Of a DNA stretch of 10,095 bases, positions 6,601 through 10,095 are shown piece after piece (positions within the stretch are counted from its first letter, which is position 1; every line of letters starts with the position of its first letter). The translations under genes were made by a program, and so were the position numbers. The stretch comes from an uncultured Eubacteriales bacterium (GTDB lineage Bacteria > Bacillota > Clostridia > Christensenellales > DTU072). The stretch spans positions 1 to 10,095 of the forward strand of contig CACXDF010000310.1 of the NCBI GenBank assembly GCA_902766325.1, in the 5' to 3' direction. Below the pieces are notes generated by a model. That model saw only the letters and a program-made list of their open reading frames with translations. It ran no database searches and was not told the origin of the DNA.

Positions 6601-9279
6601 GCACTCCGCGAAAGCAAGGCTGCCGACGGAAAGAACGGACGACGGTAACGCGACCGACGTCAGTTTTCCGCAAGAATAAAACGCGCCTTCTCCGATCGTC
6701 TTGATCGAATCGAGCTGAAGAGAGGCAAGAGCCATACAATGGCGAAAAGCGTCTTTGCCGACGTACTGCGCGCCGCCTAAGTTCAACGCAGTGACCGAAA
6801 TACAATCTTCCATAGCGCCGCCGGCGATCGTTTTCGTCGCGACCGGCAGAGTCAAAGATCCGGATACCGGAGACACTTTTTTATAATAAGTAGTCGAAGA
6901 ACCGCAAGTGGTTTCGGTCGCTTCTACGTATTCGATGCGTTGTTCGTACCATTGACCGCGCGGGACGTCGCCGACGTGTCCTTCCACTCGTACGTACTTG
7001 CTCTCGCTCGGCACGTACGCATAGTATTGCGCGCCGCCGCGACAGAAGACGTCGTCGCTGGGCTCGAAAAAGTTGGATTCGGCGATCTTATACCATCCTT
7101 CTTCGGCGGGATTATCCCCTGTGTGAACGGTCGCTTTAAAAAAAGCGTCCTCGCTCAAAGCATCCAAAAGGTATTCTTTACCGCTCCCCGTTTCCGCGTA
7201 CATAAGAGAGCCCGTCCAGGAAGCGGCGTCGTGATAATAAGCGGTACCGACGAGGATATCCTTGCCGATCTTTGTGGCGCCACCGCAAAGAGAAAACGAA
7301 GCTAAAAGGTCCGCTCCCGCAAAAGCGCGGTCGCCGATCTCTTCTACCGAAGCGCCGGACAGGTCGACTCCGGCAAGATAAGTACAATCGGAAAAAGCGC
7401 CGACGCCGATTTTTTTCAGACAGGGCGGAAAAGCGACCGAACCGATCGCCGCGCACGAAAACGCAAAGTCGCCGATCTCCTTTAAACCGGAAGGAAGAGC
7501 GACCGTCTCCAGCAAAGTACACCCGGAAAAGATCTCCCGCGGGAGTTTATCGATCCCCGCTCCGGACATATCCATAGTCCGTAAGGAGGTATCGTTGCGA
7601 AAAAGGTTATTACCCAAAGAAACGAGAGAATCGAGCTGTCCGATATTGACCGAACGGAGCGCGGCGCATTCCGCGAAAGCAGCTGCGCCTATTCTTTGCG
7701 TAGAAAGGGGTAATTCGACCGTTTCCAGCGCGTTGCACTTATAAAAAGCGTAATTGCCGAACCGTTTTACGTCGGAAACGATTTTAACCGAAGCAAGCGC
7801 GGGCAGATCGGCGAAAGCATAGTCGCCTATTTCGTTGACTTCACCGTACACAAATGCGCGGGTGACGTTATAATCGGACCAAGGCGCGTCGGCGGAAGAA
7901 GCATAGCTTTCCATATTGCCCGTTCCAGAAATAAGCAGATCGTATTCAAGACCGGAACGGTACAGATAGCCTTGTACGCGATCGGTATTTTTATCGGCGG
8001 ATACGTTATACGTGGCAAAAAAATCGGGGTTTGCCGCGCCGCAATCGACGCAAACGTGATCGACGTAGGTATGATTGGTCGCCGTGGCGACGACACGGAA
8101 AGTACGGTCTCTGTTAATAAGACCGCAGAACTTACATTGAGAATAAACGTATCTGTCCGTCGTACAAGTCGCTTGTTTTGCGACTTCTTCGGACAAAGCG
8201 GTAAACACGTGCGCTCCGGTCGCCGTACCGGGTACGGACACGCCCTTCGACTCGTCGACAAGTCCGCAAACGGCGCATCGAGCGCATTCGACGCGGTCGC
8301 ATACGCAGGTCGCTTCCGTCATGACGATACCGCTCGGCTCGGTAAAGCGATGTTCTCCCGTCGCCGTATTTTCCACCTCGTAGGTGTCGCTCGGATTGGT
8401 GCTGACCTTGCCGCAAACGGAACACTCGTAATAATAACGGGCGTTATGTCCGCAATCCGGCTCGCTGAACATCTTTTTCGTACTCTTTACCGAAAAATCA
8501 TGATTGCCCGTAGCCGTTCCGGGCACGGACAACGTCACGGTAGAACTGATCTCGCCGCAGACGGAACAAGCGGCGTAACAGATACGATCCTCGGCGCAAG
8601 TAGCCTCTTTATAGACCCGATCGCTCGGTTTGGTAAAAGAATGTTGTCCGCTGGCGGTGTTGGGGATCTCGTAGGTGTCTTTCGGATCGGTACTGACCTT
8701 ACCGCAAACGGAGCAGGCGTAATAATGCGTTTCGTTTCTGGTGCAATAGCCCTTCAAACAGACTTCGTCCGACTCCGAAACAAAATTATGTCCGATCGCC
8801 GGCATTTCCGCTCCGGGCGTTACGATCGCGCCGCAATCAAGACAAACTTTGTTACCGGAAAAACCGTTCTCGTCGCATGAAGGCGCGTTGTACCCCGTCA
8901 CCGTCGTATGCTCGTGAAGACAGGAAGGCGCGGGCTTAACGGGCTCTATCGAGCCGGTATTATTCAGATTAATAAGAGAAAACAAAGAACCGCCGTCCAA
9001 AGACACGTACAAGTCGCCTTCGTTCGTCTTTAAGACGAGCGCCTTACCCTTGCCGGAATAAACGCCCTCGTAAGTTTTGCCTTCGGCAAGCGTCAAAGTA
9101 AAGGAGTCGCCTTTCAACAAAAGCGCGTCGCCTTTCATAGAAGAATACCGGATCTCTTCCGTCTCTTGTTGCGGAACGTCCTGTTCGGCGTCGTTTTTAT
9201 CGTTGCAACCGACCATGGCCGCCGTAAAAACCACCGCCAAAAGAAATACCAATATGGATAAAACGTAACGCTTTTTCAT
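3652..9279 (-). CDS. Giant BspA-like leucine-rich-repeat lipoprotein
   Basis: This 1875-residue protein is probably exported and lipid-anchored on the outer face of the cell membrane. Residues 1-24 are a signal peptide (MKKRY, then a hydrophobic core) with a lipobox ending MVGC, so Cys25 is the likely lipidated residue. Residues 46-105 form a small Gly/Leu-rich strand-forming segment. Residues 122-418 hold seven Cys/His repeats. After a short linker with ISGTGNM, about 40 LRR_5/BspA-type repeats (IGxxAFxxCxxLxxV) fill residues 484-1761, interrupted by a 97-residue insertion (709-805). The C-terminus (about 1823-1875) looks like a BIG2/Ig-like domain (VEYESSNTSVVSV, GLAFGNAVVTV). No LPxTG anchor is present. 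Such proteins are abundant in gut and oral anaerobes and some bind host proteins or other cells; the ligand here is unknown. The start is supported by GGAG at 9291-9294 and the signal peptide. No clear terminator follows the stop codon. Confidence 0.93.
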   Translation of the reverse strand: MKKRYVLSILVFLLAVVFTAAMVGCNDKNDAEQDVPQQETEEIRYSSMKGDALLLKGDSFTLTLAEGKTYEGVYSGKGKALVLKTNEGDLYVSLDGGSLFSLINLNNTGSIEPVKPAPSCLHEHTTVTGYNAPSCDENGFSGNKVCLDCGAIVTPGAEMPAIGHNFVSESDEVCLKGYCTRNETHYYACSVCGKVSTDPKDTYEIPNTASGQHSFTKPSDRVYKEATCAEDRICYAACSVCGEISSTVTLSVPGTATGNHDFSVKSTKKMFSEPDCGHNARYYYECSVCGKVSTNPSDTYEVENTATGEHRFTEPSGIVMTEATCVCDRVECARCAVCGLVDESKGVSVPGTATGAHVFTALSEEVAKQATCTTDRYVYSQCKFCGLINRDRTFRVVATATNHTYVDHVCVDCGAANPDFFATYNVSADKNTDRVQGYLYRSGLEYDLLISGTGNMESYASSADAPWSDYNVTRAFVYGEVNEIGDYAFADLPALASVKIVSDVKRFGNYAFYKCNALETVELPLSTQRIGAAAFAECAALRSVNIGQLDSLVSLGNNLFRNDTSLRTMDMSGAGIDKLPREIFSGCTLLETVALPSGLKEIGDFAFSCAAIGSVAFPPCLKKIGVGAFSDCTYLAGVDLSGASVEEIGDRAFAGADLLASFSLCGGATKIGKDILVGTAYYHDAASWTGSLMYAETGSGKEYLLDALSEDAFFKATVHTGDNPAEEGWYKIAESNFFEPSDDVFCRGGAQYYAYVPSESKYVRVEGHVGDVPRGQWYEQRIEYVEATETTCGSSTTYYKKVSPVSGSLTLPVATKTIAGGAMEDCISVTALNLGGAQYVGKDAFRHCMALASLQLDSIKTIGEGAFYSCGKLTSVALPSSVLSVGSLAFAECTSLRSFSYRAGASLAEDALDGNNIFEVYRPTGDAAAFGAVVVHTNAYSERSTITTDANGFVFACNPNNEWELIGYLKPESTTVTLPDSFSYGDQTITSYRIHERAFRYDGYNAQFVSVNLSSAVNAIGKEAFSGCEKLNDISIPLSVQEIGEDVLSGTAFYNDADNWENGFLYLKAKDVDSYFLLTVRPVIGVRLSDAVVKEKTAVVADKAFALCPDVKTLTLPSTLVSVGKELLTGCPQITALTIPFVGKTSDPDGENNYLSYLFGGESYSDNASLPASLITVTITTATVLPAYALYSCAGLKVIVLNKVNTYRAHSMHGCSGATVTASAEISSVGAYAFYDCIGLGAVSLSNSLLAVDEYAFYHTGLRRITIPGRVESVGEYAFSESPYLYNAVLGSSLRFLGEGAFKNCIGLIRVTVGESMVETGPNVGIQTDAFFGCRKLVEVFNKSNMILAANSNENGYLTHYSKNIIRTETATRIIERDDFCLADFGDGRYLLSYIGTSSNINLPENYNATIPSYRIYPYAFAGNERLKKVVMSSAATEIGEYAFMDCSALTEVTVSSAAYLIGKGSFTRSGLTGISLPTSVATIYESAFEDCYDLTNVVFGAGVRTIGPYAFRNCTSLASISLSASVETIGEEAFFGCSSARTLTVRQNVTSVGKKAFAECLILNRIYWDSFIQPSADSNLFENAGRSSFGITADFTTIAAVPDYFFDTGSAATAPKVVSVSLGSSVTKSGKYAFRNLEIGSEEIMLPSSLSELGDFCFENSRVATITLPDSVSIVGVGVFKDCAFLNSVTLSSSMTTIPVGLFEGCRAIASIALPRSVTTVAENGFLNCSALRHVALFGTLTAIGNNAFAGCSSLKNLFVLDDSSFTATIGTGNTPLTDPTTGAQKKFVYFEESMFSVYKDSNDQKNILNFRNEDGGLYDPFSVEYESSNTSVVSVAFSDGTLTGLAFGNAVVTVKITLVSGLVAYLSYIVTVI
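3655..3813 (-). other. BIG2-type Ig-like domain at the lipoprotein C-terminus
   Basis: Residues 1823-1875 carry the BIG2-like pattern of a strand, a Ser/Asn-rich turn with VVSV, then GTLTGLAFGNAVVTV and a final strand ending at the C-terminus. Only one copy is seen and it is short (about 53 residues), so it may be a partial or divergent domain. In other surface proteins such domains act as rigid spacers or adhesion modules. Confidence 0.65.
3997..7830 (-). repeat. Array of about 40 BspA-type leucine-rich repeats (coding)
   Basis: Residues 484-1761 consist of units of about 23 residues with the pattern IG..AF..C..L..V.LP..V. Counting by eye gives about 42 units, some degenerate. Some units carry a longer insert of the kind GTAYYHDAASW (about 679-688) or GTAFYNDADNW, and two others start with a YLLSYIG or ELIGYLK segment followed by a TLPD/NLPE strand and a YRI..RAF or YRI..YAF restart. 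These paired variants suggest duplication of multi-unit blocks. The protein repeats are diverged at DNA level, so this is old amplification, not a recent tandem array. Confidence 0.88.
6865..7155 (-). repeat. Short-repeat insertion inside the LRR array (coding)
   Basis: Residues 709-805 do not follow the LRR pattern. They break into four units of about 21-25 residues (713-736, 737-761, 762-783, 784-804). Each begins with a two-residue aromatic/hydrophobic start (FFKA, FFEP, YVRV, YVEA) and ends near an aromatic pair (GWYKI, AQYYA, GQWYE, TTYYK). Two share a GDNPAEEGW / GDVPRGQW core. The LRR pattern resumes with SGSLTLPVATKTIAGGAM. Similar short Tyr-rich repeats occur in some phage structural and surface proteins; that comparison is from general memory. 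Confidence 0.6.
8026..8916 (-). repeat. Seven Cys/His-rich repeats in the lipoprotein N-terminal region (coding)
   Basis: Units start at His residues 122, 164, 213, 260, 310, 357 and 403, spaced 46-50 residues except for the first (42) and a short final one. Each full unit has H-x-F or H-x-Y at its start, a Cys about 15-20 residues later, then a CxxCG knuckle (VCLDCG, ACSVCG, ACSVCG, ECSVCG, RCAVCG, QCKFCG, VCVDCG) and usually a GTATG or NTASG end. Units 2 and 4 share KVST followed by DTYE, while units 3 and 5 share SVPGTATG, so the region grew by duplicating a two-unit block. The pattern suggests small metal-binding or disulfide-stabilised modules on the cell surface. Confidence 0.82.
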
Positions 9280-9302
9280 TAAACACTTTTCTCCGTTATA
9301 AA

Positions 9303-9331
9303 ATTATAAATTATTATAATAAGAAAGTCAA
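9303..9331 (-). promoter_or_regulatory. Sigma-A promoter of the giant lipoprotein gene
   Basis: On the minus strand TTGACT (9331-9326) and a perfect TATAAT (9308-9303) are separated by 17 A/T-rich bases. Transcription should start near 9296, giving a leader of only about 17 bases that contains GGAG (9294-9291), 11 bases before the ATG. No operator or attenuator is visible, and such a strong match suggests high basal expression. Confidence 0.88.
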
Positions 9332-9360
9332 TAGCATTCTTTCTTACGCAACGTTCTTTT

Positions 9361-9397
9361 AAGAAAAAAAGAACCCTCTAAGGGTTCTTCGTTTTTT
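9361..9397. terminator. Bidirectional intrinsic terminator upstream of the lipoprotein promoter
   Basis: AAGAACCCT (9369-9377) and AGGGTTCTT (9381-9389) form a 9-bp stem with a 3-base loop. On the minus strand it is followed by TTTTTTTCTT, and on the + strand by TCGTTTTTT. It should stop transcripts from the flavodoxin gene before they reach the promoter of the lipoprotein gene. Confidence 0.92.
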
Positions 9398-9404
9398 CAC
9401 CGCG

Positions 9405-9485
9405 AAAAATAAAACGACGCAAGAGCGCGACGCATCCGGAATATGCTTTCCGGATGGTCATGCGGCGTCTCCGCGCTTTTTTGCG
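9405..9485 (-). terminator. Long imperfect hairpin with T-rich tail after the flavodoxin gene
   Basis: Nested arms pair across 68 bases: CGCAA (9418-9422) with 9481-9485, AGCGCG (9424-9429) with 9472-9477, ACG (9430-9432) with 9466-9468, and a 9-bp apical stem CATCCGGAA (9433-9441) with 9448-9456 around a 6-base loop. On the minus strand it starts 4 bases after the flavodoxin stop codon and is followed by TCGTTTTATTTTT. It can act as a terminator, but it is longer and more structured than needed, and a stronger terminator stands about 30 bases further on. Confidence 0.6.
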
Positions 9486-9489
9486 ACTG

Positions 9490-9963
9490 CTATTTGACCG
9501 CTTCGCTCGCCCAGTCGCGAAGTTCCGCCCGATCGGCGCTTACGCGCAGTCTTTTTCCTTCTTTCACGATCGCTTTCGGCGCAAGCTCCCGCAGGTTATC
9601 GGCCGTGTCGCCCAGCCCGGAACCGCCCGACGTTGCGAAAGGCACGATCACTTTCCCGTCAAAATCGTATTGTTCGATAAAAGTATCGATTATGGACGGT
9701 TCTCTGTACCACCAAATGGGAAATCCGACGAATACGACGTCGTACGGCGCCACGTCCGTTTTACTCTTGATCGCCGGGCGCGAAGAAACGTCTTTCATTT
9801 CCAGCGAACTGCGAGAACGGCTATCCATCCAGTTCAGATCGGCGTCGGTGTACTTCGTTTCCGGCTCGATCTCGAAAAGATCGGCGTTTATCGCCTCGGA
9901 TAAGGTCTTGGCTACCCTTTTCGTCACGCCGCTCGCGCTGAAAAAAGCCACTAATGCTTTCAT
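9490..9963 (-). CDS. Flavodoxin-family protein
   Basis: This 157-residue cytoplasmic protein has the flavodoxin fold in order: a first strand and phosphate-binding loop MKALVAFFSASGVTKRVAK (1-19), where the usual TGNT is SGVT; the flavin loop VGFPIWWYREPS (79-90) with Trp84 and Trp85; and the second loop FATSGGSGLGDT (109-120). This pattern, including the GFPIWWY and TSGGSG loops, is that of the flavodoxin_4-type group (PF12682), common in gut anaerobes. It should bind FMN and carry electrons, or act as a quinone or flavin reductase; the partner is not visible here. AAGGAG (9980-9975) lies 11 bases before the ATG. I found no good promoter in the 132 bases upstream, so it may be the last gene of an operon entering from the right. 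The FMN link to the riboswitch-controlled ribU is thematic only. Confidence 0.9.
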   Translation of the reverse strand: MKALVAFFSASGVTKRVAKTLSEAINADLFEIEPETKYTDADLNWMDSRSRSSLEMKDVSSRPAIKSKTDVAPYDVVFVGFPIWWYREPSIIDTFIEQYDFDGKVIVPFATSGGSGLGDTADNLRELAPKAIVKEGKRLRVSADRAELRDWASEAVK

Positions 9964-10047
9964 TTTCGTTATTTCTCCTTTTTCGTTCGGGAAAAGACTC
10001 GTTCTTTATCGGAACAAGCATTTCTCCTTTTGTTTCATTGACAAAAA

Positions 10048-10095
10048 CTATTTTTTCAGCGAAGAAAACATATGCTTCGGCACTTTGCTTTCCCA
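10048..10095 (-). CDS. Possible C-terminal end of an upstream gene
   Basis: On the minus strand the frame entering from the right edge reads WESKVPKHMFSSLKK and stops at a TAG (10050-10048). A basic end such as SSLKK is typical of a protein C-terminus, and the stop lies 84 bases before the flavodoxin start, on the same strand. Fifteen codons cannot prove a gene, and another frame is also open here. If real, it and the flavodoxin gene may form one operon. Confidence 0.25.
   Translation of the reverse strand, partial: WESKVPKHMFSSLKK

Noticed and set aside
7972..8880. 302-residue + strand frame opposite the Cys-rich repeats
   Set aside because: It is the antisense shadow of the repeats and inherits its periodic look from them. 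No ribosome binding site or domain is visible.
3652..9279. CRISPR or recent tandem DNA repeats in the LRR region
   Set aside because: The periodicity is at protein level only. DNA copies are diverged and there are no identical repeats with unique spacers.
9821..10021. Minus-strand frame starting at 10021 with AAAGGAG just upstream
   Set aside because: The AAGGAG is only 2-3 bases from the ATG, too close. The frame soon runs out of phase over the flavodoxin gene and becomes an Arg- and charge-rich shadow. A short leader peptide cannot be excluded but has no support.
10022..10044. Promoter for the flavodoxin gene based on TTGTCA at 10044-10039
   Set aside because: At spacings of 16-18 bases no acceptable -10 follows (the 17-base position reads ATGCTT), so I did not call it.

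Overview
The window looks like chromosomal DNA of an anaerobic Gram-positive bacterium of class Clostridia, probably a gut commensal. This rests on gene content: an FMN riboswitch feeding an ECF-type riboflavin transporter, a superoxide-reductase-like (desulfoferrodoxin) domain, XRE regulators with zinc-ribbon tails, AGGAGG-type ribosome binding sites, and a very large BspA-type leucine-rich-repeat lipoprotein. An assignment below class would be a guess.

Layout, left to right. (1) Positions 1-453: the C-terminal end of a PAS-like sensor protein whose start lies outside the window, closed by a strong intrinsic terminator. (2) Positions 526-2657: four genes on the + strand, probably one or two transcription units. 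They encode an XRE regulator fused to a desulfoferrodoxin/superoxide-reductase module with all metal ligands present, a second XRE regulator fused to a zinc ribbon, a TIGR04076-family small protein, and a YdeI/OmpD-associated family protein. The last three are separated by 5 and 1 bases, so they are likely co-transcribed. A bidirectional terminator closes the group. (3) Positions 2661-3621, minus strand: ribU, the substrate-binding subunit of the riboflavin ECF transporter, with a complete control region: a consensus promoter, an FMN riboswitch, an intrinsic terminator with a visible antiterminator pairing, and a ribosome binding site that fixes the start at 3395. (4) Positions 3652-9331, minus strand: a single 1875-residue lipoprotein made of a lipobox signal peptide, seven Cys/His-rich repeats, about 40 BspA-type LRRs broken by a short-repeat insertion, and a C-terminal Ig-like (BIG2-type) domain, read from a near-perfect promoter. 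(5) Positions 9361-9963, minus strand: a flavodoxin-family gene followed by an unusual long hairpin and a bidirectional terminator. A few codons of a possible further gene reach the right edge.

Two themes connect otherwise separate genes. Flavin economy is represented by riboflavin import under FMN feedback and by an FMN-binding flavodoxin. Metal or redox sensing is represented by two adjacent HTH regulators with Cys-rich metal-binding tails. I see no tRNA, rRNA, CRISPR array, insertion sequence or phage gene. The most unusual item is the HTH-superoxide-reductase fusion at 582-1181. The giant lipoprotein's repeat architecture is the next most interesting. Nothing here clearly amounts to a wholly new system.
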